Positions 12,691 to 23,423 of a DNA stretch of 64,000 nucleotides are shown here, piece after piece. The position numbers and the translations under genes were made by a program. Numbering within the stretch: position 1 is the first letter of the stretch; each line of letters opens with the position of its first letter. This stretch comes from Spirodela intermedia (lineage: Eukaryota > Streptophyta > Magnoliopsida > Alismatales > Araceae): the NCBI GenBank assembly GCA_902729315.2, contig LR746273.1, positions 811,001 through 875,000 of the forward strand. The letters run 5' to 3'. The notes under the pieces are model-generated. The model saw nothing but the letters and a program-made list of their open reading frames with translations. It was not told where the DNA came from and did no database searches.

Positions 12691-13248
12691 ATGGGTCGGC
12701 GGAAGATCGAGATCAAGAGGATAGAGAACAACGAGGCGAGGCACGTCACGTTCTCCAAGCGGCGGACGGGGCTGTTCAAGAAGTTGGGGGAGCTCTGCAT
12801 CCACTGCGGCGCCGAGGCAGCGGCGCTGGTCTACTCTCCCGGAGGGAAGCTGCACATCTTCGCCCACCCCGATGAGGCCCTCGTCTTCGACCGCTTCCTC
12901 AGCGCGCCGCCAGGGCCGGCGGCGGTGATGCCGTTCGCCAGCCCCCCGGAGAGGGAGTCGGCGCTGCGGGCTTCGTGCGCCGAGTTGCAGGCGGTGCTGG
13001 ACGCCGAGAAGGCCGGCCGGCGGTGGTGGGAGGAGACGAGCCTCGACGGGCTCGGGGCGGAGAGGCTCCGCAGGCTCCGCGGTTCCGTGTCCGAGCTGAG
13101 GCAGGCCGTCGCCGCGAGAGCCGAGATGGCGCGCACCGGAGTGGCACTAGAGGCGGCATCGGCTGGCACCTCTGCGCCGCCTGACGCATGGGCAGACTTC
13201 TTCGACGCCGGGCACGGCGACACCCTGCAACTCCCATCTGGATTCTAG
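12691..13248 (+). CDS. Type I (M-alpha) MADS-box transcription factor, AGL62/AGL28-like
   Basis: Nuclear DNA-binding protein of 185 residues in a single exon. The MADS domain occupies roughly residues 1-60: it begins MGRRKIEIKRIENNEARHVT, continues FSKRRTGLFKKLGEL and is followed by the CGAEAAALVYSPGGKLHIF strand region. The start codon follows a (CT)n-rich leader. After the MADS domain there is no keratin-like K domain, only a short Ala/Glu/Arg-rich helix-prone segment (about residues 88-150). Lack of a K domain and lack of introns place it in type I rather than MIKC. Family members of the M-alpha group act mainly in female gametophyte and endosperm development; a role here is inference. GC is very high compared with the flanks. 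The C-terminus ends TLQLPSGF. Confidence 0.92.
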   Translation: MGRRKIEIKRIENNEARHVTFSKRRTGLFKKLGELCIHCGAEAAALVYSPGGKLHIFAHPDEALVFDRFLSAPPGPAAVMPFASPPERESALRASCAELQAVLDAEKAGRRWWEETSLDGLGAERLRRLRGSVSELRQAVAARAEMARTGVALEAASAGTSAPPDAWADFFDAGHGDTLQLPSGF

Positions 13249-15896
13249 AGCGACCAAGCTCTCTCTCTCTCTCAACTCTACTCTGCCCGGAGATTCGAAG
13301 GCAGAGCATTTCATTAGAAAACATAGCAAGAATTCAGTAGAAAATGAGAATAAACACTCCATTAAGGAGAGCCTTTCACAGACGGATCACATTGTGCAGC
13401 CTCAAGATCAGTCTCCCATGTTCCAGGGTTCCTTCGCAGACTCGGATGCGTGGAGACAGAATCAGATGGCTGTGTATCTAGATAACCTGGAAAGTAGATA
13501 AAGTTTACCGTATCTTCTAAACCTGTTCTGTTCGTTCTTTCTTTCTTTGAAAGAATGGCATTCGCAGCTTGCAACTATAAGCCCAATTGACATATCATAA
13601 AATAATTTAGACATCCGATCTGATCTGGGTTTCTTTAAAATATTTGAGTCAACAGTGACCACAGGTCCTTGTGTAGAAGTCCAATCATATGAACATCTTT
13701 TCTTAGTGCCCAAGAGTTATGTGTCATGCATCCAACTGAAAAGAATGGCAGTATGATAAGTTGTATACACTCTGCTGAAAAACACTAATATTTAAACTCA
13801 AATGCAGTGGAACAATCTCAATGGAGAGCCACTATGACTTGTGGGTTATATAAATCTGCCAGAAAACTCATGTTTTGACTGAGCACATGAGCGGTTAAAT
13901 GCATGTTGAGCTGAAACACATGAGAACGAAACTGTAGCTTGTTACTTAGCTACCTTTCCTTGTTCAACCTTATAATTTTTTTGGACAAAGGACTGACATT
14001 ACACTCAAAAATATGTCTGTAAGTACGTGCCTTTGTTCTTCATAGGAATGTTGATCCTTATGTCTGTGAGAGGGTTCTTATCAAATCTCATGAAGGTGAA
14101 TGTTCTCTGGCATGTTTTACTTTCATGCTAGATCGTTTTTGCTTACTATACTGCAAATGGAAATTGTGAAATTGGGCAGGAGAAAGAATAAACTGCCAGA
14201 GGAAATCAATCTACCAAAAAAATCATTGAAAATTTCTGCTTGTAGAAAACAAGATATCAAGCTTTTTGAGTGCCCCTTCTACACCTGTTTGCCTGCAGTT
14301 CTTCTTTGCCGTGTCCAGAGTGGGCAGTGGATCATCATCAACTAACCTGGTGCTTTTCCTCTCGGAGATTATGGGCATGCGCCTTGTATCTTCTATTCTT
14401 TTAAGAAGGAAAACCTTGGCAAATGAATACAATGTGGAATCATGCTTATCTGGGCTTAGTCACTTTTCTTAATGTCGAATATCCTGGACTGTCCATGTTT
14501 TTACATAGTCTGCTGAATAGATTGGTAGAAACAAATATATTCCTTGATTTTATCGAAATTCAATTAAGATAAGTTCCTTGATTGCCATTTTTCTGAAAAT
14601 TTTCAACGCTTTCATTTTTTGCAGAAATGGGAAACAATAGTAATGAGAATCATTCCGTTTATCTTTCTTAATAGTACCAGGCATCGAACCATTAATGAAA
14701 CATGAGAAATGGATTTATCTAAAATCTTCCTCATAATAATTATATCAGATGGAAGTACAATTGAGGTCTCATGGATTTATCCCACAAACTTGTCAAATGG
14801 GCATCAATTTATAATATCTTAGATGAGTTATATTTCAAGTGGATTTTCCATTTTAGGTTGTGGAGATCCCATTTATGAGGTAATGGGGCAATGGCTTTTT
14901 TGGCAAGTCTACAGGATAGATCAGATTTGAAGACTTAGTAGGTGTAAAAGCCCATTTAATACTCCAACAAAGGAAGCGAAATTATTAGTTTAATAAAGGC
15001 ATGCCCTTTTGTATTGTGTATCAGAGGTTGTTCTTTTGACAAGATCATGTTCTTATTGGGCCCATTCACATGAGGTTAAATCATTGATCAAAAGGGCCCT
15101 GTAGAGTTTTATTAGTCCTTAAGCACCAGCCAAAAAAGCCCATTTTATTGGATCTTGACAGTCGTCTAAAGGGCCACATAAGAAGATGTTAGTAGATCCT
15201 TACTAGGAGGCAGAAGGCTGCCCATGAGGCCTTGTTAAATGTTAATTACCAAGCTTTATGGCCCAGATAAATTTTTATATTTCATAATTTAGAATTTCTA
15301 TACATAATTTAAAGATTAAAATGAAAAAAATTAAATCCGTTGTGTTATAATGATAATATGTTAGAACTAAGTATGATTTGTCTTTAACACTCCACACGAC
15401 GCTCGTGTAAAGACTCAGTGGGCTCCACTTGGTCTTGCTCTTTTCGAGATGGGCCTGAGTTTGGGCTTCTGATAGTAGAGACTCAAACCTGAGCTTCCCT
15501 GAAATGGGCCTGAGTTTGGGCTTCTTGGTTTAGGCTAGAAAAAAGCTTGGGCTTCTCGGAATAGTTAGAGTCTAACATATTCCCTTTCATTTCCTTCCCC
15601 TTTTCAAAAAATGTGGTCCTTGAATGAGCGAGAAAACTTTCCATTCTATTGTGTGTTGCCCCGTATAAGGCGAGATAATGTCCAAGGACATCGCTGCTCT
15701 TCAGATATCCTCAAAGGGAAACGTCTATTGGGGATTTGCCTGGTGGTGAAATCTAGTGAAATCCTCTGTAGGCCATGTGCCCTGTGCTCCGAATCCGACA
15801 AGACCTTTTGATCAACATCTATCAACACCTCATCAGGCCTTTTAGTGAGATTAGTGCCCAACAAGACCTTTTACTCTCGTCTTGTTACTGGTAGAT

Positions 15897-15940
<44 letters not shown>

Positions 15941-15960
15941 TGTGTTGTGGAATTTATTGT
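13249..15960. other. Intergenic, no gene recognised
   Basis: AT-moderate sequence after the MADS stop codon. Open frames on both strands at 14100-14470 show no recognised motif. A short phrase (GGGCCTGAGTTTGGGCTTCT) occurs twice near 15450-15525, and a long (TC)n run closes the stretch. Confidence 0.5.
15900..15936. repeat. (TC)18 microsatellite
   Basis: Uninterrupted TC dinucleotide run at the left border of the 288 bp tandem array. Confidence 0.95.
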
Positions 15961-15971
15961 ATATTTAATGT

Positions 15972-17125
15972 CGAAAGGTATATGTTAAAAGATGAAAAAT
16001 TAAGTAGTGTTTCATAAGGTAGGAGCACTCATTTTTTAGTTATAATGCAGAAGATAAAAATTTAAAAGGATTAAGTACGTATTAATTTAATGAAAATATA
16101 GTGAGTTCGGAAATTAATGTGAAAGTGAAAATAACACAATTTTGAGAGTGTAAATTAAATTTATTACCAAATTGAATGATTTTAATGTATTTTTATAGTA
16201 GGAATATTTAATGACGATAGTTATATTATTCAAACATGAGAATTTGTTCCATAAATTATGAACACTAATTATTAGGAACCACTCCCCATAATTTACTTTT
16301 TTTAAATATTATTTTTATTTATAACGCATAAGATGTATGATCCATAATTTATAAGTATTAGGATAGTATTAAATTAATAAAAAATATTGAGTGAATTCAG
16401 AGAATTAGTGCAATAGAATAAATAACACAATTTTGAGAACGTAATTAAATTTATTCTCAAAATGATTGATTTGAATTTATTTTATAATAGGAATATTTAA
16501 TGATGATATTTACATCATTAAAACCTGAAAAACTGTTTCATAAATTATGAACACTGTTTATTAGGAACCACACCCCATAATTTATTTTCAATAATGACTA
16601 TTTATATTTATAATGCAAAGGAGGTATGTCCATATTTTATAAGTATTAGGTAAATATTACTTTAATGAAAAATTATAGTGAGTTCGGACAATTAGTGTGA
16701 TAGAGAAAATAACATAATTTTGGGAGTGTAAATTAAGTTTGTTACCAAATTGATTGATTTGAATTTATTTTATACTAGGCATATGTAATGACGATAGTTA
16801 TATTAATAAAACCTGAAAATTCGTTCCATAAATTATGAACACTGACTATTAGGACCCACATCCCATAATTTATTTTTAATAATTAATATTTTATTTATAA
16901 TGCATAATATGTATATTCATAATTTATAATTATTTGGTTAAGTATTAATTTGAATGAAAAATATACTGAGTTCGGACGATTAGTTTCATAGAGAAAAGAG
17001 TGCAAACTTGATAGTATAATTACAAATTATTAGCAAAGTAATTAATTTGAGTTTGTGGCATAGTAGGAATATTGAATGTTGATAGGTATAATGTTAAAAC
17101 CTGCAAAACTTAGTGGTGTCGTATA
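15972..17125. repeat. Tandem array of about four 288 bp AT-rich units
   Basis: The phrase GAGTTCGGA or a variant starts at 16103, 16393, 16680 and 16968, giving spacings of 290, 287 and 288 bases. A second anchor (AAATTATGAACACT...ATTAGGA.CCAC..CCCATAATTTA) recurs at about 16253, 16549 and 16832 in the same register. Units have diverged by substitutions and small indels. The last unit ends about 90 bases upstream of the arsenate reductase start codon, so the array forms that gene's distal promoter region. No coding potential; it may be a decayed satellite-like element. Confidence 0.85.
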
Positions 17126-17214
17126 AATTAGGAAGATCGGTAGGTGAAAAAGTGGTGGGGGAGGGGGATCTGTCTGGGCAGGTGGAGGAGCGGAGGCGGG
17201 GAGCGTACTGGGAG

Positions 17215-18776
17215 ATGGCGATGGTGCCGACGAGCATCTCCTACGTATCCTCATCCCAGCTCTCCAGCATCATTCCACACCCACGAGTGGCCATAGTGGA
17301 TGTCAGGTCTCTGGGGTGTCCCGTGAATTTCCTTGGGCTTGTTTCCGTTTGTCCTCTTCCTTCGTTCTTATGATTTTGATTATCGACGATGCCGGTCTGG
17401 TGGGACAAAAGGGACGAGGAGCGGATCTACGACGCACACATAGCTGGATCATACCATTATCCAAGCGGGTCTTTCGCCCAGAGGATGCCGAACCTGCTGC
17501 AGGCCGTCGGGGGCCAGAAGGATACCATCGTTTTCCACTGTGCCCTAAGCCAGGTCCCTTTTCTGTTTTCGCTTCAGTCTTTGAATATATATATTTCATG
17601 TTTTCTTGTTCCATTTTCTTTTTCGTGCGTGATTGCGAGAAAAAAGCTTATGGATTTACATCTAAATACAGGCTTTCATTGCTTGCCTGTAGGACCATCC
17701 TTTTCACTTATCTTTCGACTTTTTAGTGTGCATAAACAGTGAATCTATAACATCATGAACACAAAGCAATTGCATAACCGGAAAAATTTAAAATGATTTG
17801 AAAGATTATCTAATTCAGGAATGCCTGGGAATTATCTGGCGTGATTCAGGAGCTGAGATATGCCCTTGTAATTCAGTGATTGTAGAGTTGGGTCAATGAG
17901 AATTTTCTCAGCATGTGGTTTTTGGCTGATTCAAATCTTTTTTTGGCCAATAGAAAACTGTGTATCTCACCCAGATGGTTGTAAAACGGGAAATTATAAC
18001 TGATGTGTATACTAGCCGACTACGCCTGTGATGATCAGTCCATATGCAGCTTGTATGAAGGTGTTATCATGGAATTATTATCTAATTGCATACCGTTTAA
18101 TGTGTATTCGGTTGACTATAATATAGTACTTGAATTATAATGTTTCCAAGAATTGCCCCATTTTTGCTCAGAACTGGGGTATCTAGATAAGAATTCACAA
18201 GGTGATCGGATTTTCCTTGCAAGTGATCCCATCTCTAAAAGTAAAAATTATAGATTCAGCCAGACCTGGTTTTAATTTCCTATTCATACTCATGTTTTTC
18301 GGAAAGCTACCTCATTCTCTCTCTCTCTCTCTCTCTCTCTTCACTATTCCATAATTTGAAGCGTAGTAAATACAGTGGGTCCTTTCTCTCTCTCCCTCAC
18401 ACACAGAACCCAATGGTAGGAAGGGGTATTGACAGAGAAATAGAGCTGAGGTGGCTCAGCTTCTTGCTAACTCAAACTTAAAACTAGGTTAGAACGTTTA
18501 TCTAATTCTCTAGCGTTATCCTCTTTTCCCCAACTGAATATAGCATTTACTTCATTAAACAGTTGAGGCCCCATCTCTTTTGTTTCATGAAATCTAATTC
18601 CCCAGGTACGAGGTCCATCATGTGCGCGCATGTTCATGAACTATCTGTCCGAGACAAAAGAGGCTGCAGGGATCAAGAGAGTGATGATATTGGAACGTGG
18701 GTTCAATGGATGGGAAGCTTCCGGTAAACCCATCTGCCGCTGCACCGCCCTTCCATGCAAAAGTGACCATTCATAG
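17215..18776 (+). CDS. ACR2: Cdc25-type dual-specificity phosphatase / arsenate reductase (ACR2-like)
   Basis: Small rhodanese-fold protein of 134 residues that in plants reduces arsenate using glutathione/glutaredoxin and has Cdc25-like phosphatase activity in vitro. Three exons: 17215-17306, 17412-17553 and 18606-18776, phases 2 and 0, ending at a TAG. The N-terminus carries ISYVSSSQL and the VAIVDVRDEER strand. The active-site loop CX5R is HCALSQVR (Cys74, Arg80) and is split by the second intron, between Gln78 and Val79. The C-terminal [13 protein letters not shown] motif and a Cys-rich tail ([11 protein letters not shown]) match the plant family. The length is as expected. An intron between codons of the catalytic loop means intron 2 retention would destroy activity. 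Confidence 0.92.
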
Positions 18777-19007
18777 ATACATTGTCTGATCTGGAATATT
18801 TCAAAAAGCACATACAGTCGTGGAGAAAACACAAGATTTATACTTGCAATCCGCATAAATCACAGCAACTGCCTTCTCTATTACTTGTGATAACACTCGG
18901 TCCTCTTTAGAATTGTCTTGTCGTATTTTAGCATGTGCTTGACAGACCCAGTTTAAGATATATTTCTCTGTGCATGTATGTTTCTAGAGAGAGAGAGAGA
19001 GAATGGT

Positions 19008-20538
19008 TCAGATAGCAGAGGTCTTGGCAGCAAGATGCAGCAAAGCCCTTCTGTGATAAAGGGTGCGCATCTCCTTGTAACTCTGTACAAATGCTGAGAG
19101 GTCCATCTCCTGCTCTAGAAACTGCTTCTTCAGGCCCTTGGATTCCTCCTCCCCCTCGTGCATCGCATCTGTACGAGAGAAAAAAACCCCATTAGATACC
19201 ACCCAAGACTGCAGCCATGAAGAACAGAGAAAACCGTATGAACCCTTCAGAGCAGAACCGACTTTCCAAGTTCAGGAGCAGTGAATCAGGAGAGTAGAGC
19301 TTCAGGGTTTCCTCCATTTGCTTCTCCAGTTCACCGAGTTTCTCCTCCGCCTCTGCAAGCTCCGTGTCTCTGATATTCTGGCACTGCATTCCAAGATGAT
19401 CAATATCAATATCAATCAATCAATCAACCTGATTCTTGCCCCTTCCAAACCTCTTTAGAAGAGTCAAATCCCGACTATTTATGGGATGAGCGGTCCCCAA
19501 CTACTGTGGTCACATCCGTGGGACTCACCTGGCTGTTGAGCTCCGTGATGAGGGGTTCTTTACCCGAGTTGTCTCCTGTAGTCACTAGTCTCAGTATCGA
19601 TGCCATGAAGAAATTTACAGAGACATCTCCCAGAAGAGGACTTACGAGCCAGCTGCACGGCTGCCTCCTGTAGCTCAGCGTGCAGCTAGAGACGCCCAAC
19701 GACAAGTGTTAGCATAGAACCCATATCGTGGATTATGTGATGTGGTGCTCTGCGTGGAACTTACATTAATCTGATTTTTAACTTGGTCAAGAGAGAGGAA
19801 GAAGGAATAATACGCATCGTTGTCGGCTAGAAGCTTCCTCAGTTGATCCACTCTGCAATCGGAGACAAACAGTTTTATGAAAACTAAGCTGAAATTAATC
19901 GATCAAGCAGAGAATCCGGGAACACTTGCTTCATGTTCTTGAGCCTGGCGAGTATTCCTCCTGAGTCAACAGGGGGAGACTGGATCTGCGCAGCTTGCAG
20001 ACGTTCTGAAGATCTGCGTCTTCCGTTGGAGGAGCCCCCGCTGCTCGACGATGAATCGGTCGCTTTGGAAGTGAACCATGGTCGCGTGGAACCAGCGTCC
20101 TTTGACTGGTTCTGTTCTTGGCTCGGGCTTTCACAGAGATGCAAATCCGGACAGTAAGATTTCCCATAGGTGTTAAGCTTCTCCGGTAATAAACAAAGGG
20201 TTTGGGGAATTACTTCATTTCTTGAGTTCTGCACTGAGGATTGATCAATAACTCGAGTGGGTCATAAGACGAGGAGAGATGTTTGTTCTCTAGGCGTACG
20301 GTGGAAGAGAGAGAGATAATTAGATTAAGAAAGAAAGAGAAAGAGAGAGAGAGGGGAAAAGGGTTGCCTCAGTGCTCGGCTTCACTAATCGGAGATAGAT
20401 GACAGTGGAAGATCGCCGAGGAGTACCCCACGCTCTGAAAACTAGGAGATGAAGTAGATGGATGCTTGGTGTCGACTCCTCTCTCTCTTTCTCTCTGACG
20501 GGGAAGAAGGCGCTACGCAGTTTCGTTGGCGGACTCAT
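19008..20538 (-). CDS. VPS37: VPS37 homologue, ESCRT-I subunit (Mod(r) domain)
   Basis: Component of the ESCRT-I complex that sorts ubiquitinated membrane cargo at endosomes. Supported exons: 20228-19930, 19852-19765, 19685-19646, 19575-19529, 19383-19263 and 19168-19008. All are in phase and end at a stop after LLHLAAKTSAI. The N-terminal part is Ser/Pro-rich (SQEQNQSKDAGSTRPWF...). The Mod(r) domain follows: VDQLRKLLADNDAYYSFF, LDQVKNQINLHAELQEAAVQ, then a coiled coil (ELAEAEEKLGELEKQMEETL). The last exon holds AFVQSYKEMRTLYHRRALLH, typical of plant VPS37. The intron after the first supported exon only keeps frame with a GC donor (AA/GCAAGT at 19929). The start is unresolved: the exon at 20228 has no ATG. 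An upstream frame from ATG 20538 to a donor after 20386 would fit in phase, so I extend to it tentatively. Confidence 0.85.
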
Positions 20539-21919
20539 CGAACGATATTATCCATTAACAGGGGTACGCGATTTCTCATGTTTTGGGTTTTCTGACCAAC
20601 CGAATTAGGTCAACCCGGTCCGAAAACTTAAATAAGCCATTATGTCCCTCCCTGTCGTCGCTTGTAGGAACAACGGTTGGTGCGAAGGTCTCGACTTTTC
20701 ACTATCAGTCCACGTCTCTAACTGAGTCAACAGGGGGTAAATTGTAATTTTCCTTATTCAGCACACTATGACCATTTCAATAAAGTACGGCCTTATGGAC
20801 CTAGACCAATATTTCTGTCTCTCTCTCGCTCTAGATATATTCTTATTATCACAGTCACACCTTATTTAATAAAAAACCCATTTCTCGAACACAAGCAACT
20901 TTTTAAATAGATAATTAAATACCGACCATGAAGCGTTTTTTTTTTTTTATGAAGGTGATTTTAACCTAAAATTCTTTTTTTATCACCAACTTGCATAAAA
21001 TTTATTTTATGAATGATTACATAATTAATTAGAAAATACCGTCTTAAACCCCTTTTTTTTCTAGAATAGGATTGAAAAAATAATGGCCTAAAAAGCCGGA
21101 ATGTGACAATTCCGCGCCCAGGTTGGCGGGTCCCCCCCCAAAAAAAAAAAAAAAAAAACGAAATGAATGAAGGCGGAATCCCGGCAGATGCGGGCTGTGG
21201 AGCGGAAATTCCCTTCGTGCCCCAATCATACGCCACAACTATTAGTCCCACATCGATTTTGTTGAACAAACTGTCACAAGGGCATCAAATAAAATCTGGG
21301 CCATTCACTTAGAGCCAGATATGATCCTTCAGGCAGTTCTGTGGGAGATGATGAGCGGTAATAGCTCGCACCTCAGTAGCGTGCGAGACGGCTGGCCGCC
21401 CCATGCCTGTTACGACAACTGGGCCAGCCCAATAACTACCAATCTGATCCCCATATTAATCCAAATCCCAAATATTATTGGGCTATGTTAAATGGGCCCA
21501 TTTACCACATTTGTGTAAGTTGCTGACGTTCATACGGTATCCAATGTTCAACTGCAAGACGTCTCTCGCGTTGACGAACCGTCGTCTGTCGTCTTTATAA
21601 AATCTGGCAAGATCCAAGCCGTCCTTTCGCTGTTCCCGATGTCCCGTTGTCCCGATGGAGGGAATCCAATGCTAGGAGCATCTGGTCGGCGAGAAGGCGG
21701 TATCCGTCTGATCAGTGTGGCACCATATCTCGCCGTGACCCTCGTTCTGATCAGATGGTGGAGACTAGAGAGAGAAAGGGTAGGATAAGAACGAGCGGAT
21801 AGACGAAGAGCCCGGTCTCTCTCCTCTCTCTCTAAACCCCTGAAGCTACATATACGCGGCTCCCAGCGAGGGCTGGTGTTTTTCTTCCTTTGCTCTCTCT
21901 CTCTCTCTAACTGTGTGGC
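20539..21919. other. Intergenic between divergent VPS37 and SMR genes
   Basis: Shared upstream region. It contains poly-T at about 20937-20948, a C/A homopolymer junction at 21132-21158, and a TATAAAAT at 21595-21602, about 320 bases before the SMR start codon. A 268-residue open frame on the minus strand (about 21548-22354) is Arg-rich and overlaps the SMR gene; I judge it a GC shadow. A (CT)n leader lies just before the SMR ATG. Confidence 0.5.
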
Positions 21920-22246
21920 ATGGCGGCGTCCCCGGAATTGAGGCGGCTGCCGTCGCCGGCGGAGCTGGAGCCCTGCCCGCTGCCGGCGGCGGAGCAGAGC
22001 GGCAGCAGCAGTGGCGGCGGCGAGGGGTACAACACACCGGCGACGAAGGAGAGCGCGATACCGGCGATCACGAGCTGCCCGCCGGCGCCGAGGAAGAAGA
22101 GGCGGCTGGAGGTCTCCTGCAAGCGGCGGCTGCTGGATCTCGAGCTGTTCAGGGTAGCCCCGGAGCTGATGGAGCTCCTCTTCCGCCCTCTCGAGGATCA
22201 TCCTTCTCCGGCCACGAAGAAGCGCAAGAACCGCTGCCCTGGCTAG
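21920..22246 (+). CDS. SIAMESE-related (SMR) cyclin-dependent kinase inhibitor
   Basis: Plant-specific inhibitor of CDK-cyclin complexes that promotes endoreduplication or cell-cycle arrest. Single exon, 108 residues. The central family motif is clear: EGYNTPATKESAIP (about residues 35-48) followed by CPPAPRKKRR (residues 53-62), equivalent to the conserved E.Y.TPTS.E.KIP...CPPAPRK block. The C-terminal hydrophobic motif ELFRVAPELMELLFRP (about residues 75-90) is the usual cyclin/CDK-binding end of SIM/SMR proteins. A basic tail (KKRKNR, about residues 100-105) could be a nuclear localisation signal. The start codon follows a (CT)n leader and is the first ATG in frame. Length fits the family. 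Confidence 0.92.
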   Translation: MAASPELRRLPSPAELEPCPLPAAEQSGSSSGGGEGYNTPATKESAIPAITSCPPAPRKKRRLEVSCKRRLLDLELFRVAPELMELLFRPLEDHPSPATKKRKNRCPG

Positions 22247-23423
22247 CCTCCACCCTCCTCTCAAAACCCCATTAACCTTCTCTTTCCACGCTCTGTAAAG
22301 TATTTTCTCTTGCATTATTATCAGATTGAGGGCGAGCTCTTTGAGCCACAGCACTATTTAAGCCTCTCTCTCTCTCTCTCTTTTCTATCTATCTCTATCC
22401 ATATCTCCCTCTCTCTTCTTCTCCAAAACTAAATATTTTCCAGCTGCTGCAGCTGTTGCAGCTGCAATCTGTAGGAATCTCATGCACACGATGGCTGTAC
22501 TGCCGTCTCTAATAAAAAGTCAAAGGTGTGTCTCCCCCATGGTATCGGAATGAAGCGGTTGGTCGGCCTTGAAGCCCCGCTACCTTCAAATACTCTGGTT
22601 TGAACCCCGTTTCTCGGGCTTCTCCACACCCGATAAAGAAAATATTCATCATAAAAACGTCAAAAATTCCATATATATAAGCACATATCCAATCATTCAT
22701 AACTATAAAAAAATACTGATAAGTATGAGTATATGAATATCATAATTTTATTAAAAAACCTGGTGTGTTATTATTATTTTATTATTATTGGGTCCGGTGG
22801 ATCCGAAACGAGGTGCGCGTGCCTCGTGTTGGGGAACACGTGCGAGCGGTCCGACGAGGGTGGCGGAAACCACCTTGGATCATCTTGGCCGTCCAGTCCC
22901 CGACGTACGGCCCTCGAGGCACCGATGATATCTCGGATCACGGCTGTGCATCTGAATCCCCAACCTTGCCCGCCATCCATAAATAGATTAAAAAATTATT
23001 AAATTTAGTTTAAATTACGCCCCTATTTTGCTCAGTCGTATTGACGCTTAAACATATTTACTTTTTTCAAAATAAAAAATTAAATAAATATTAGTTATTC
23101 TTTCGTGTCGAGCCATTTTTTTCTCGTTTTAGGCGAGATGCTGCGTATCACGCCACGCAGACAGAGAGAGTGTGTGTGTCTGAGAGAGCATGATTCTCGT
23201 GGACCGGGTCGGTTGATCCGGGTGTTCCACGTGGACCCGTCAGAATGCAGTGGTTTGGGCTGGGCTGGGCGGGCGGTGGATATGACCCAATAAGGTCCAT
23301 AAGAAAGCCACAGGCTCTGGCTATGAGGGTATTTTGGTCAAAGCACACTACCTCATCCTCTCTGCCGGGGGCTGGCCGACTAAATGAACTGACCTCCCAC
23401 CAGACTGAAGGAAGCGGAGAAGC
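22247..23423. other. Intergenic, SMR to CYP97A
   Basis: Holds the 3' end of the SMR gene with several CT-rich runs and a palindromic CAGCTGCTGCAGCTG stretch (about 22441-22460). A segment at 22540-22630 has a loose resemblance to tRNA-derived elements (GGTTTGAACCCC). After AT-rich DNA to 23100 the sequence becomes GC-rich toward the CYP97A start. No gene recognised. Confidence 0.45.

Noticed and set aside
21548-22354. 268-codon minus-strand frame
   Set aside because: Antisense to the SMR inhibitor; Arg-rich shadow of GC-rich DNA.
22540-22630. tRNA-like or SINE-like segment with GGTTTGAACCCC
   Set aside because: Box B is approximate, box A is poor, and no cloverleaf can be drawn.
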